This document shows positions 26,314-35,272 of a stretch of DNA of 64,000 nt, piece by piece. The notes under the pieces are model-generated. The model saw only the letters and a program-made list of their open reading frames with translations, was not told the origin of the DNA and made no database searches. The number at the start of each line of letters is the position of its first letter. Positions within the stretch are counted from its first letter, which is position 1. The stretch lies in assembly GCA_038131595.1 (NCBI GenBank), contig JAYPPR010000008.1:930001-994000 (forward strand), given 5' to 3'. The position numbers were made by a program, and so were the translations under genes. Source of the stretch: UBA9926 sp038131595. Its GTDB lineage: Bacteria > Pseudomonadota > Gammaproteobacteria > Pseudomonadales > Azotimanducaceae.

Positions 26314-27353
26314 GCGCCTTGGTAACGAAGCGCCATGGCATCAAGCGGGATCGGTTTAATCAGCGACGCATTGCCCGCCGTGCCAAACGCCTCGTAGCGG
26401 GCGATCACAATCTCTTTCATGGCGTCGGTGGCTACTTGCAAATATTTACGAGGGTCGAACTCGCTGGTGTTGTCTCTCAGGAATCGCCTGATCGCACCTG
26501 TTGAGGCGAGGCGCAGGTCGGTATCGATATTGACCTTGCGAACCCCGTGCTTGATGCCTTCTTGAATTTCTTCAACAGGTACGCCATACGTTTCTGGAAT
26601 CTCGCCTCCTGATTCATTGATCACTTGTAACCAATCTTGAGGGACACTGGACGATCCATGCATCACAAGGTGAGTGTCAGGGATCCTTTCGTGAATTGCC
26701 TTAATCCTGTCAATCGCTAGGATGTCGCCGGTCGGCGGACGGGAAAACTTGTAAGCGCCATGACTGGTGCCGATGGCAATGGCCAACGCATCACAACCCG
26801 TTTGGTCGATGAAGTCGGCAGCTTGATCAGGATCGGTCAGCAACTGATCCATGGACAAGGTCCCGCTAGCGCCAACGCCATCTTCTTCGCCGGCTTCACC
26901 TGTCTCAAGGGACCCTAAACATCCTAGTTCACCTTCAACGGTAACGCCGCAGGCATGGGCCATCTCAACGGTGCGCCGCGTGACTTCAACGTTGTACTCA
27001 TAGCTCGCCGGCGTTTTCTGATCCTCTAGCAACGAGCCATCCATCATGACCGAAGAAAAACCAAGTTGGATCGACCGCTGGCACGCAGCTGGGGACGCGC
27101 CGTGGTCTTGGTGCATTACAACAGGGATATCGGGGAATTCTTCGATGGCAGCCAATATCAAATGTCTTAAGAAATTCGCCCCAGCGTACTTACGGGCGCC
27201 GGCAGAGGCTTGAACGATGACCGGGCTATCTGTCTCGGCGGCGCCCTCCATGATGGCCCGCATTTGTTCCAGATTGTTCACGTTGAAAGCCGGAACGCCG
27301 TACCCGCGTTCCGCTGCGTGATCCAGCAGTTGTCGCATACTTACCAACGCCAT
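26310..27353 (-). CDS. fba: Fructose-bisphosphate aldolase, class II
   Basis: Zinc-dependent aldolase of glycolysis and gluconeogenesis. The 347-residue product has H-Q-D-H-G at 81-85 with the catalytic Asp and zinc His, the G-E-L-G block near 142, and the zinc/phosphate segments G-T-S-H-G-A-Y-K and H-G-S-S-S-V. It is of the CbbA-like class IIB type. Its stop overlaps the ATG of the downstream flavoprotein. The 5' leader carries three 15-bp repeats. Confidence 0.97.
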   Translation of the reverse strand: MALVSMRQLLDHAAERGYGVPAFNVNNLEQMRAIMEGAAETDSPVIVQASAGARKYAGANFLRHLILAAIEEFPDIPVVMHQDHGASPAACQRSIQLGFSSVMMDGSLLEDQKTPASYEYNVEVTRRTVEMAHACGVTVEGELGCLGSLETGEAGEEDGVGASGTLSMDQLLTDPDQAADFIDQTGCDALAIAIGTSHGAYKFSRPPTGDILAIDRIKAIHERIPDTHLVMHGSSSVPQDWLQVINESGGEIPETYGVPVEEIQEGIKHGVRKVNIDTDLRLASTGAIRRFLRDNTSEFDPRKYLQVATDAMKEIVIARYEAFGTAGNASLIKPIPLDAMALRYQGA

Positions 27354-27759
27354 GCCGCTCTCCTCTTACTGTGCTTTCTATCTTTTGTCTGACTATCTTT
27401 TATCTAACTATCTTTTATCAGAGCGCTTTTCAGAGCGCTTTATATGGATTCTTTATCTGGATTCTCTCTATGCGCCGATTTAATGCGCTGATTGATCGCT
27501 GCCTCATTCTTATCTGAACGTTGTCTTAACTCTGTCTTATCTTTTTTTCTTCCTTTTCTTCGAGCCTGCTCTCAGTCAGTATTCCCTAATCGTCTTTTAC
27601 ACTCGTCGCGAGCGGTCTCTTTTCAAGGGTCTGCTTTTGACCAGTGCGCGGCTTTATCGCAGCGCGTTAATGCCAAGAAACGCAGCCCTCTAAACAACGC
27701 TATTTACAACCCTATTTTGGAAAACCGCTTGCGCTCTGCTGAGCATTCATCCCAATTGG
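27354..27759 (-). promoter_or_regulatory. 406-bp pgk-fba spacer with repeats
   Basis: No supported gene. On the fba sense strand the part nearest fba is A-rich and repeated: a 15-bp unit three times, a 10-bp AGAGCGCTTT pair (plus strand) at 27420 and 27432, and a 13-bp unit TGGATTCTTTATC twice from 27445. A pyruvate kinase gene is often found here in related bacteria and is absent. Confidence 0.65.
27378..27422 (-). repeat. 15-bp tandem repeat in the fba leader
   Basis: Plus-strand copies at 27378, 27393 and 27408 begin CTATCTTTT and differ at two or three positions. On the sense strand the unit is very A-rich (about TTAGATAAAAGATAG). The nearest copy ends 25 bases before the fba ATG. Confidence 0.92.
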
Positions 27760-28944
27760 TCAGTTTCCCTTGTCGGTCAGCGCTTCAAGCGCTGCAATAG
27801 CAGGCAGCGTTTTCCCCTCAACAAATTCCAAAAACGCGCCGCCGCCCGTTGAAATGTAGCTAATCGCATCGGTCACGCCAAATTGCTCGATGGCAGCCAG
27901 TGTGTCACCACCGCCAGCAATGGAAAACGCGTCAGAAGCCGCGATAGCCTCTGCCAGCGTTTTGGTTCCCTCGGCGAAAGGCGACATCTCGAAGACGCCA
28001 AGCGGACCATTCCAAATAATCGTTTTTGCCCGCCCCATTTCCTCCGAGAGCGCGGCTGCCGTCTGTGGCCCCACGTCCAAGATCATTTCTGCGTCCGCTA
28101 CGTCGCCGACGGACACCGTACGAATATTCGCCGTTTCAGAAAACGCATCAGCCACCACAACATCAACCGGCATGGGAATGCGCGTTTTGTCCATGATGCG
28201 CTTTGCTGCGTCCATGAGCTCGGGCTCATAGAGCGACTGCCCAACCGAGTGCCCAGCCGCCGCCAGGAAGGTATTCGCAATGCCGCCTCCTAGAACCAGC
28301 GCATCCACTTGTTCGCTTAGCGCTGAGAGCACTTCGAGCTTCGTTGACACTTTGCTACCGCCCACGACAGCAACAAGCGGCCGTTCAGGGGCAGCCAGCG
28401 CGCGACTCAGCGCGTTTAACTCTGCCTCTAATAAGGGTCCAGCGCAGGCAATGGGTGCAAAAGCCGATACGCCCGACGTTGATGCCTGTGCTCTGTGCGC
28501 TGTGCCGAAGGCGTCCATCACGAATACGTCGCATAGCTGGGCAAGCTCTCCCGCCAAGTCTGCATCATTTGCTTTCTCGCCTTCGCACAGGCGAATGTTT
28601 TCGAGTAACACCACCCGATCGGTAGGCAGCGATGCGCCGCCCAAATAATCCTGAACCAGTCGAACCGGTTCGCCGAGCAAATTCGAGAGTCGTTCCGCCA
28701 CGGGTGCCAAGGTAACGTCCGGTTGCTCTACGAGAGGGACCCCTTCTTTGGGGCGTCCGAGGTGGGATGCAATCAGCACCTGGCTCACGCCTGCCGACAG
28801 AAGTTGCCTTAGAGAGGGAAGCGCAGCTCGAATTCTTGCATCACTGGTAACCTGCCCATCTTTGATCGGCACGTTAAAGTCTTCGCGAATGAGCACTCGC
28901 TGCCCAGCAAGCGGCACATCGCCTAACGTTTTAACGCTCAGCAT
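27760..28944 (-). CDS. pgk: Phosphoglycerate kinase
   Basis: Glycolytic transfer of phosphate from 1,3-bisphosphoglycerate to ADP. The 394-residue product has R-E-D-F-N-V-P at 20-26, S-H-L-G-R-P near 60, a V-G-G-S-K-V-S-T-K block near 197, and the nucleotide-binding G-G-G-D-T segment near the C-terminus. Its ATG overlaps the tkt stop by one base, so tkt-pgk are coupled. Confidence 0.97.
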   Translation of the reverse strand: MLSVKTLGDVPLAGQRVLIREDFNVPIKDGQVTSDARIRAALPSLRQLLSAGVSQVLIASHLGRPKEGVPLVEQPDVTLAPVAERLSNLLGEPVRLVQDYLGGASLPTDRVVLLENIRLCEGEKANDADLAGELAQLCDVFVMDAFGTAHRAQASTSGVSAFAPIACAGPLLEAELNALSRALAAPERPLVAVVGGSKVSTKLEVLSALSEQVDALVLGGGIANTFLAAAGHSVGQSLYEPELMDAAKRIMDKTRIPMPVDVVVADAFSETANIRTVSVGDVADAEMILDVGPQTAAALSEEMGRAKTIIWNGPLGVFEMSPFAEGTKTLAEAIAASDAFSIAGGGDTLAAIEQFGVTDAISYISTGGGAFLEFVEGKTLPAIAALEALTDKGN

Positions 28945-30992
28945 TAAGCCCCCTTGTCTGCCAACCTTGTGGCTCTTTCGAGCACGTTCTCATGACTAAA
29001 CCCAAAATGCGCCATGACGTCACCGCCTTTACCGGAGGCGCCGAAGGAATCAATGGAGACCACGTCTCCATCAAGACCGACCCACTTCCGCCAGTAATCG
29101 CCGTGGCCAGCCTCAATAGCCAGACGCTTACGAACCGATCGTGGCAACACTTGTTCCTGATACTCCTCATCTTGCGCGGCGAACACTTCCGCGCACGGCA
29201 TCGAGACTACCCGCACGCTGCGGCCTTCAGTCGCTAATGCCTCGGCCGCGGTCCTCGCTAAGTCGACTTCTGATCCAGTCGCCAAAAGAATGATCTCTGG
29301 TGAATCGCCATGATCAAAAAGTACATAGCCGCCACGTTGAATCAAGGCCACTTGCTCGTCTGAACGCGCTTGGTGTGCAACAGACTGTCTTGACAATACG
29401 AGTGCCGTTGGCGCTCGCCGCCGGCTAATGGCATGACACCAGGCTGCGCGCACCTCGACCGCATCGCAGGGCCGCCACACGCACAAATTCGGCGTAGTTC
29501 TCAAATTAGTGAGTTGTTCGATCGGTTGATGCGTCGGTCCATCCTCTCCCTGGCCAATACTATCGTGGGTATAGACGTGTATGGCCCCTACGCCCATTAA
29601 GGACGACATCCGGACCGCATTTCGGGCGTACTCCATGAACATCAAGAAGGTCCCGGTGAAAGGGATGAGTCCACCGTGCAAGGCGAGCCCGCTTGCGATG
29701 GCCGTCATAGCGAACTCCCGAACGCCGTAGTAGATGTAATTGCCACCATTGCCCGCACCCGTTACTGGCGCTGCAGCAGCCCAAATCGTGCTGTTCGAAC
29801 CGGAAAGGTCTGCAGAACCGCCGATCAGTTCGGGCAGTTGCTCACTCAATTCCGCGATAAAGTCGCCCGATGATTGTCGAGTGGCTTTCGAAGTCGCCGC
29901 GGCTTGGGCTGAGGCGAGCGCTTGCTTGGCGAAAGCATCCCAAGCGTCTGGCAATTGTCCTGCTAGGCGACGCTTAAATTCGGCGGCTAACTCTGGCAGC
30001 GCCGCCTCGTAGGCAGCAAACGCTTCATTCCAAGCGCCTTCTCGCGCTGCGCCTTCCGACTTTGCATCCCAAGCGTTGTACACAGCCTCTGGAATCTCAA
30101 ACGGACCAGGCTCCCATGAGAGGCGTTGCCGAGTTGCTGCGATCTCATCATCGCCAAGGGGTGACCCATGGCTCGCTGCCGTTCCTTCTTTATTGGGCGA
30201 ACCAAACCCGATGCGGGTTTTACAGCAAATGAGTGTAGGTTGGCTCTCGTTCGCCTTGGCGGCTGCGATGGCCGCTTCAATGGCAGCCGAGTCGTGCCCA
30301 TCAACCGCCTCAATGACTTGCCACCCATAAGCACGAAACCGTGCAGGGGTATCGTCGGTGAACCAATCCTTGACCTCGCCGTCAATCGAGATTCCATTAT
30401 CGTCATAGAGGCAAATTAACTTCCCAAGCTGCCAGGTCCCTGCGAGTGAGCAGGCCTCGTGCGAGATCCCCTCCATCAAGCAACCATCTCCGGCAAATAC
30501 ATAGGTGTGATGGTCAACAACTGTATGTACATGACCGCTCGAATCAGTCGCATTGAACGTTTGAGCAAGCACTTTTTCGGCGAGCGCCATTCCCACAGCA
30601 TTGGCGAGACCTTGGCCTAACGGGCCAGTCGTTGTTTCGACACCCGGCGTGTCGCCATATTCCGGGTGGCCAGGTGTTGACGACCCGAGCTGCCTGAACG
30701 CTTTCAGATCATCCATTGACACGTCATAGCCCGTGAGATGCAGGAGGCTATAGATCAACATTGACCCGTGCCCGTTAGAGAGCACAAATCGGTCGCGATT
30801 GACCCAGTCTGGGTTTTGCGGGTTGTGTTTTAAGTGATGGCGCCAGAGTCGCTCAGCCATATCCGCCATTCCCATAGGCGCGCCTGGATGCCCGGAGTTG
30901 GCTTGTTGGACGGCATCCATTGCAAGCGCACGAATAGCATTGGCGCATGCTAGGTCAAGACTCATTTCTTCACTCATTGGGCACTCACTCAC
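28944..30992 (-). CDS. tkt: Transketolase
   Basis: Thiamine-diphosphate enzyme of the pentose phosphate (and Calvin) pathway. The 682-residue product has S-G-H-P-G-A-P-M-G at 33-41, the ThDP motif G-D-G-C-L-M-E-G near 165, the H-D-S-I-G-Q-G-E-D-G-P-T-H block near 485 and F-G-x-S-G-K-G near the end. It starts probably at the first or third Met (residues 1, 6 or 10). It is upstream of pgk-fba. The usual gap/epd gene between tkt and pgk in related genomes is not there. Confidence 0.97.
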   Translation of the reverse strand: MSECPMSEEMSLDLACANAIRALAMDAVQQANSGHPGAPMGMADMAERLWRHHLKHNPQNPDWVNRDRFVLSNGHGSMLIYSLLHLTGYDVSMDDLKAFRQLGSSTPGHPEYGDTPGVETTTGPLGQGLANAVGMALAEKVLAQTFNATDSSGHVHTVVDHHTYVFAGDGCLMEGISHEACSLAGTWQLGKLICLYDDNGISIDGEVKDWFTDDTPARFRAYGWQVIEAVDGHDSAAIEAAIAAAKANESQPTLICCKTRIGFGSPNKEGTAASHGSPLGDDEIAATRQRLSWEPGPFEIPEAVYNAWDAKSEGAAREGAWNEAFAAYEAALPELAAEFKRRLAGQLPDAWDAFAKQALASAQAAATSKATRQSSGDFIAELSEQLPELIGGSADLSGSNSTIWAAAAPVTGAGNGGNYIYYGVREFAMTAIASGLALHGGLIPFTGTFLMFMEYARNAVRMSSLMGVGAIHVYTHDSIGQGEDGPTHQPIEQLTNLRTTPNLCVWRPCDAVEVRAAWCHAISRRRAPTALVLSRQSVAHQARSDEQVALIQRGGYVLFDHGDSPEIILLATGSEVDLARTAAEALATEGRSVRVVSMPCAEVFAAQDEEYQEQVLPRSVRKRLAIEAGHGDYWRKWVGLDGDVVSIDSFGASGKGGDVMAHFGFSHENVLERATRLADKGA

Positions 30993-31098
30993 TAGGGGAA
31001 TTTATTTGCCAGTTATTCTCCCACAGCAACCCAAGAGGGGCCACGAGAATCCTCGGTTTCCCTGAAAAATTTCTTCTGTTTACACTCTTTTGCGCTTT

Positions 31099-31115
31099 GA
31101 ACCGGGCGCCGGTTC
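31099..31115. promoter_or_regulatory. Perfect 17-bp inverted repeat between tkt and metK
   Basis: GAACCGG-GCG-CCGGTTC, seven-base arms and a three-base centre. It could be an operator for a dimeric regulator or a small hairpin. It is 107 bases from the tkt start and 314 from metK, nearer tkt. Confidence 0.5.
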
Positions 31116-31356
31116 GTGGCAAGGCGCATCAAACAACTATTCCGCATCAATCAGAGCCCTGGGGGACAAAGCCTGTGGTCACCAGGCCTCGATTCGTGGC
31201 CCGGTCCTAATTTGCAGAGGTGGACGAAAGAAAGAGGCAGTAAAGACGATTGCAAAAAAGATGATCGTAAAAAGGTAGTGAACGCTGTTGGAAGATCGAG
31301 GCGCCGCCGAGGGCCAATACCCACCTGATCCAAATTGGTCTGGATCTTGAAGATTC

Positions 31357-31389
31357 CTCAAACAGCCCGCTTCCTGTCGTGGTTTTGAG
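31357..31389 (+). promoter_or_regulatory. Hairpin in the metK leader with a GCTTCCTG loop
   Basis: CTCAAAC (31357-31363) can pair with GTTTTGAG (31382-31389, one bulged T), leaving a loop that contains CGCTTCCTGTCGTGG. From memory this loop resembles the core of the SAM/SAH riboswitch found upstream of metK in alphaproteobacteria, and a GAAG-rich stretch before the ATG could pair with it. A weak call by eye. Confidence 0.25.
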
Positions 31390-31428
31390 TGAGTACTATA
31401 GCGATCCATTTTCTCGAAGAAGATCGAT

Positions 31429-32583
31429 ATGGCCGATAACAGCGTCTTTACCTCAGAGTCTGTTTCTGAGGGTCACCCAGACAAACTGTCCGATCAGATA
31501 TCAGATGCGATTCTCGATGCGCTGCTCGAGCAAGATCCAGACGCGCGTGTCGCCTGCGAGACGCTGGTTAAAACCGGAATGGTGGTATTGGCTGGTGAGA
31601 TAACCAGCAGCGCAAACATCGACTTCGAACAGGTTTGCCGCGAAACCATCATTGATGTGGGTTATGACTCCTCGGACGTAGGATTCGATGGCGCCTCGTG
31701 CGCGGTGATCAATGCCCTCGGTAAACAATCACCGGATATCGCAATGGGCGTTGATGAGACCGCTGATCATGAACAGGGGGCAGGCGACCAGGGCCTGATG
31801 TTCGGCTACGCCTCGAACGAAACCGATGTGTTGATGCCGGCTCCCATCACCTACTCTCATTTGCTGGTAAAACGTCAGGCCGATGTGAGAAAAGCTGGCA
31901 CGCTGTCTTTTCTGCGGCCAGACGCTAAGAGCCAAGTGACCTTTCGCTACGAAGAAGGCGCGCCTGTCGCCATCGACGCGGTGGTCCTATCTACCCAGCA
32001 CGATCCGGACATCTCGCTCGCAGACCTTCAAGAAGCCGTGATGGAAGAAATCATTAAACCAGTGCTGCCGGCTAACTGGCTCTCGGCACAGACAAAGTAT
32101 TTCATTAATCCAACGGGTAATTTTGTCATCGGAGGCCCCGTGGGCGATTGTGGTTTAACGGGTCGGAAAATTATTGTCGACACCTACGGCGGTATGGCAA
32201 GGCATGGCGGCGGGGCGTTCTCTGGCAAGGACCCCTCAAAAGTCGACCGAAGCGCCGCTTACGCTGGTCGCTACGTGGCTAAAAATATTGTTGCGGCAGG
32301 GCTCGCCGATCGCTGCGAAATCCAGGTGTCCTACGCGATTGGCGTAGCAGAGCCCACGTCCATCAGCATTAACACCTTCGGCACTGGGAAGCTTTCCGAC
32401 GACGCCATCGAAGCCCTCGTGCGTGAACATTTTGATCTTCGTCCGAAAGGACTGATCAGCATGCTGGACTTAAAGAAACCCATTTATCTACCCACCGCGA
32501 GTTATGGTCACTTTGGCCGCACCGAAGACTCGTTCTCATGGGAAAAGACAGACCGAGCCGAACAGCTCGCCGCGGCGCTTTAG
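31429..32583 (+). CDS. metK: S-adenosylmethionine synthase
   Basis: Makes S-adenosylmethionine from methionine and ATP. The 384-residue product has G-H-P-D-K at 15-19, the methionine-loop region G-A-G-D-Q-G near 120, and the phosphate-binding G-G-G-A-F-S-G-K-D block near 262. It is complete. It is followed closely by metF and rsmE and preceded by a long leader, which suggests regulation at RNA or promoter level. Confidence 0.98.
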   Translation: MADNSVFTSESVSEGHPDKLSDQISDAILDALLEQDPDARVACETLVKTGMVVLAGEITSSANIDFEQVCRETIIDVGYDSSDVGFDGASCAVINALGKQSPDIAMGVDETADHEQGAGDQGLMFGYASNETDVLMPAPITYSHLLVKRQADVRKAGTLSFLRPDAKSQVTFRYEEGAPVAIDAVVLSTQHDPDISLADLQEAVMEEIIKPVLPANWLSAQTKYFINPTGNFVIGGPVGDCGLTGRKIIVDTYGGMARHGGGAFSGKDPSKVDRSAAYAGRYVAKNIVAAGLADRCEIQVSYAIGVAEPTSISINTFGTGKLSDDAIEALVREHFDLRPKGLISMLDLKKPIYLPTASYGHFGRTEDSFSWEKTDRAEQLAAAL

Positions 32584-32595
32584 TCACTCAGCGCC

Positions 32596-33423
32596 GTGTC
32601 ATCACTGCCACCGCTCAGTTTCGAATTTTCAGCGCCTAAGGATGATGCAGCGCTGGCCCGCCTCATGCGAAGCCACGAGCGTCTCAGCGCACTTGCTCAT
32701 GACTACGTATCGGTCACTTACGGAGCCGGTGGTTCTACCCGCGATGGGACGCTCGAAGCGGTCTTTCAGCTCAGTGATACGGGCGCAGACGTTGCGCCCC
32801 ACTTGTCATTTGGCGGCGACACCCCCGACAAAATTCGTGGCTTGCTAGACCAGTATCGGACAAAAGGGATTAAGCGACTCGTAGCCCTTCGAGGAGATCG
32901 GCAATCAGGCGTGTCGACCAGCCTCGCTTACGCCGCGGAACTCGTCGCCTTCATCCGAGAGGAGCACGGTACATGGTTCGATATCGAGGTGGCTGCCTAC
33001 CCAGAGCTGCATCCTGAATCGCCGACGCTAGAATCGGAGCTCCTGCACTTCAAGACCAAAGTCGATGCTGGCGCAAATGGCGCGATCACTCAGTACTTTT
33101 ATGCGAGTGATGCTTACTTCCGGTTTAGGGACGAGTGCTTAGCGCAGGGCATCGATATTCCGATCACGCCGGGCATCATGCCCATCACCAATCTTGCCGG
33201 CATCAAGCGTTTTTCAGCAGTTTGCGGCGCCGATATCCCAAGATGGATCCTTCGCCGCCTCGAAAGCCTCGAGGACGACAGCGATAGTCTCAAAGCCTTT
33301 GGCGAGGAAGTGGTCACATCACTTTGCGAGCAACTCATCCAAGGGGGCGTCCCTGGCCTTCACTTTTATACCCTGAATCAGTCCAAACCAACCCTGCGCC
33401 TCTGCAAAAACCTTGGGTACTGA
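32596..33423 (+). CDS. metF: 5,10-methylenetetrahydrofolate reductase
   Basis: FAD enzyme that reduces methylene-THF to methyl-THF for methionine synthesis. The 275-residue product starts at a GTG (no ATG is available after the metK stop) and has the F-E-F-x-x-P-K N-terminus, V-S-V-T-Y-G-A-G-G-S near 38 and A-L-R-G-D near 98. The C-terminal Q-P-T-L-R-L-C region is seen as K-P-T-L-R-L-C. It lies 12 bases after metK, so the two methyl-cycle genes share a transcript. No ahcY is adjacent. Confidence 0.95.
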   Translation: MSSLPPLSFEFSAPKDDAALARLMRSHERLSALAHDYVSVTYGAGGSTRDGTLEAVFQLSDTGADVAPHLSFGGDTPDKIRGLLDQYRTKGIKRLVALRGDRQSGVSTSLAYAAELVAFIREEHGTWFDIEVAAYPELHPESPTLESELLHFKTKVDAGANGAITQYFYASDAYFRFRDECLAQGIDIPITPGIMPITNLAGIKRFSAVCGADIPRWILRRLESLEDDSDSLKAFGEEVVTSLCEQLIQGGVPGLHFYTLNQSKPTLRLCKNLGY

Positions 33424-34159
33424 GCAACACATCCCTCGCATCTTTATCGATCAGCCATTGTCGGTCGGCCAAACGCTCGATTTGCCCACCGATAAGACCC
33501 ATCACCTCATCGGCGTGCTCCGTCTCCGGGATGACGCCGCCGTGACGCTCTTCAATGGAACTGAAGAAGAATTTGGTGCCCGCTTGAAGGTGATGGACAA
33601 GCGGCGCGTTTTAGCAACGATCGTCAGCGCCGAGTCCCCTTGCCGAGAAAGCTCGCTTTCCATCACCCTTTGGCTCGGGGTGTGCAAGCGAGACGCCATG
33701 ATGGCGGCCTTGCGACGCTCGACGGAGCTTGGCGTTTCCGCCATTCAGCCAGTGTTGACTGATTTTTCTGCTGTTGGGAGCAAGCAAGTCAGCAAACTCG
33801 CAGAGAAGTGGCAGCAAGTCATTGAAGGCGCCGCCGAGCAATCAGGGCGCACTCGGCTGCCAGTGCTGCATGCTGTTTCAGACTTGCAAACGCTACTGGC
33901 TCGAGCGATGAGTGACCCTGCTGAGACCCGCTACGTGGCCCACCCCGGGGGCGGGGCATTTTCACCCCCTGGGGAAAACTGCCAACGCTGTCTCATCGCC
34001 ATTGGGCCCGAGGGCGGTTTTTCGACCAATGAAATCCAAAGCATGACAGACACTGGATTTACCGCTGTGTCGCTCGGCCCAAGAATTTTACGAGCGGAGA
34101 CGGCTCCCGCAGTCGCTTTGTCCTTGCTCCAGTACATGAGCGGCGATCTATCGGGGTGA
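33413..34159 (+). CDS. rsmE: 16S rRNA (uracil1498-N3)-methyltransferase
   Basis: SPOUT-family methyltransferase acting on 16S rRNA. The 248-residue product shows the N-terminal PUA-like part (R-I-F-I-D near residue 10) and the C-terminal knot with I-G-P-E-G-G-F and L-G-P-R-I-L-R-A-E-T-A. The only suitable start appears to be a TTG at 33413, overlapping the metF stop by 11 bases, which suggests coupling. It uses the SAM made by the upstream metK product. Confidence 0.93.
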   Translation: MGTEQHIPRIFIDQPLSVGQTLDLPTDKTHHLIGVLRLRDDAAVTLFNGTEEEFGARLKVMDKRRVLATIVSAESPCRESSLSITLWLGVCKRDAMMAALRRSTELGVSAIQPVLTDFSAVGSKQVSKLAEKWQQVIEGAAEQSGRTRLPVLHAVSDLQTLLARAMSDPAETRYVAHPGGGAFSPPGENCQRCLIAIGPEGGFSTNEIQSMTDTGFTAVSLGPRILRAETAPAVALSLLQYMSGDLSG

Positions 34160-34263
34160 TGGAGGCCGCCGGTTTCTCATCACCGCCAACTTTCATTAGA
34201 CAAATCAGGGAACTTAGCCATACTGTTTTTCTTACTGAACCGAATCCATTGAGGAGCGAACGT

Positions 34264-34662
34264 ATGCAAGCCACTGCAATCACCATGGGTCGCGCGCTCC
34301 TTGGGTTATATTTTTTTATTCCTGGGCTCACCAAGATAACAGGCTACGCCGCAACCCTGGATTACATGGTGCTGCATAACATCCCGCTTCCGGACATTTT
34401 GCTGCCGCTCACGATTATCATTCAGGTCGGGGGAGGCCTTGCGCTGATGGCGGGCTTTCGCATTCGCGAGATGGCTTTATGCCTGGCAGGGCTCACGATT
34501 TTGATCAACGTCGGCATGCACGACTTTTGGAACACTTACCCCGAGCTGAATACGCAACACGAAGTCCAAAATTTCGTTAAGAATTTAGGGATCTTTGCTG
34601 GCCTACTGGTACTCTCTGGCGCCGAGCGACTTCCTCAATTCGGACTATCTCACCGCCAATAG
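34264..34662 (+). CDS. DoxX-family membrane protein
   Basis: A 132-residue protein with four hydrophobic segments and the DoxX N-terminal pattern G-R-x-L-L-G-L-Y-F-F-x-P-G-L-x-K near residues 9-25. A strong GAGGAG ribosome-binding site eight bases before the ATG at 34264 fixes the start, although the frame is open back to 34156. DoxX relatives are poorly defined; some act in redox or sulfur chemistry. It follows rsmE by about 100 bases. Confidence 0.82.
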   Translation: MQATAITMGRALLGLYFFIPGLTKITGYAATLDYMVLHNIPLPDILLPLTIIIQVGGGLALMAGFRIREMALCLAGLTILINVGMHDFWNTYPELNTQHEVQNFVKNLGIFAGLLVLSGAERLPQFGLSHRQ

Positions 34663-34738
34663 CTAAATCGATATCCGCGCCAGCTTTCATTCGCTAAACT
34701 GTCGCTTTGATGCATTTGCGAATCAAACAACGAGTCGT

Positions 34739-35198
34739 ATGAACTACTCTGATAATCAAAAACTCATCCGATGCCATCTCGCTAGAGCAGGGAAGCGCGC
34801 AACAGACTCGTTTCATCGAGTTCGAGCTGTTCAAACTTTGGCAATACATGATGCAAACCAAGCATGGATTTGAGGTGTCAGACTTAACCATGTGTTTATG
34901 GGTGCCGGTGGATGAATTCAACACCCGCGCCAAACTCTATGAGCGCATCGGCGCCGTGGATGAGGTCACTCGTCTGACGATTACTATTTTTGATGAGCGT
35001 CACGGCTTTACCCATGTTTCTCACCGATACGCTGAGGCCGCCGAGGCAAGCACCGTTCAAGGCGTTTTGCTATCCCATATCCCGGACAGCGTGACCCAAA
35101 GCCAACATTTTGAGTTGACGGTGTCCGAGGGTCGCACGGTGGAGAAGGGCCAAGTGTCAGGATTGAGCGAGATCAGCCTCGGCCTTTCCAACGACTAG
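34739..35198 (+). CDS. Hypothetical protein, N-terminus apparently frameshifted
   Basis: I do not recognise the family. The main frame (116 residues from an ATG at 34848) continues upstream in clearly protein-like codons (I-E-F-E-L-F-K-L-W-Q-Y) to 34743 with no ATG, GTG or TTG. Removing one A from the five-A run at 34758-34762 would join it to an ATG at 34739 and give a soluble ~152-residue protein. The product is mixed alpha/beta with no membrane segment, and its C-terminal part is rich in Ser/Glu. It lies upstream of gshB with 74 bases between. Minimum supportable coding span is 34848-35198. Confidence 0.55.
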
Positions 35199-35272
35199 CC
35201 ACGAACGGGTGAGCGTCACCAAACTGCATCAACGTCAGTAACCGACGCGAAACCGACCACAAAGGAAAAATT

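Larger units (their letters stand above)
30993..31428. promoter_or_regulatory. 436-bp divergent tkt/metK regulatory region
   Basis: No gene is supported. It holds a perfect 17-bp inverted repeat at 31099-31115, an 8-bp TTCGTGGC direct repeat at 31113 and about 31193, an A-rich stretch (31208-31275) with degenerate repeats, and two hairpins nearer metK (31327-31346 and 31357-31389). Promoters for both tkt and metK must lie here, but I see no consensus pair. Confidence 0.55.
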
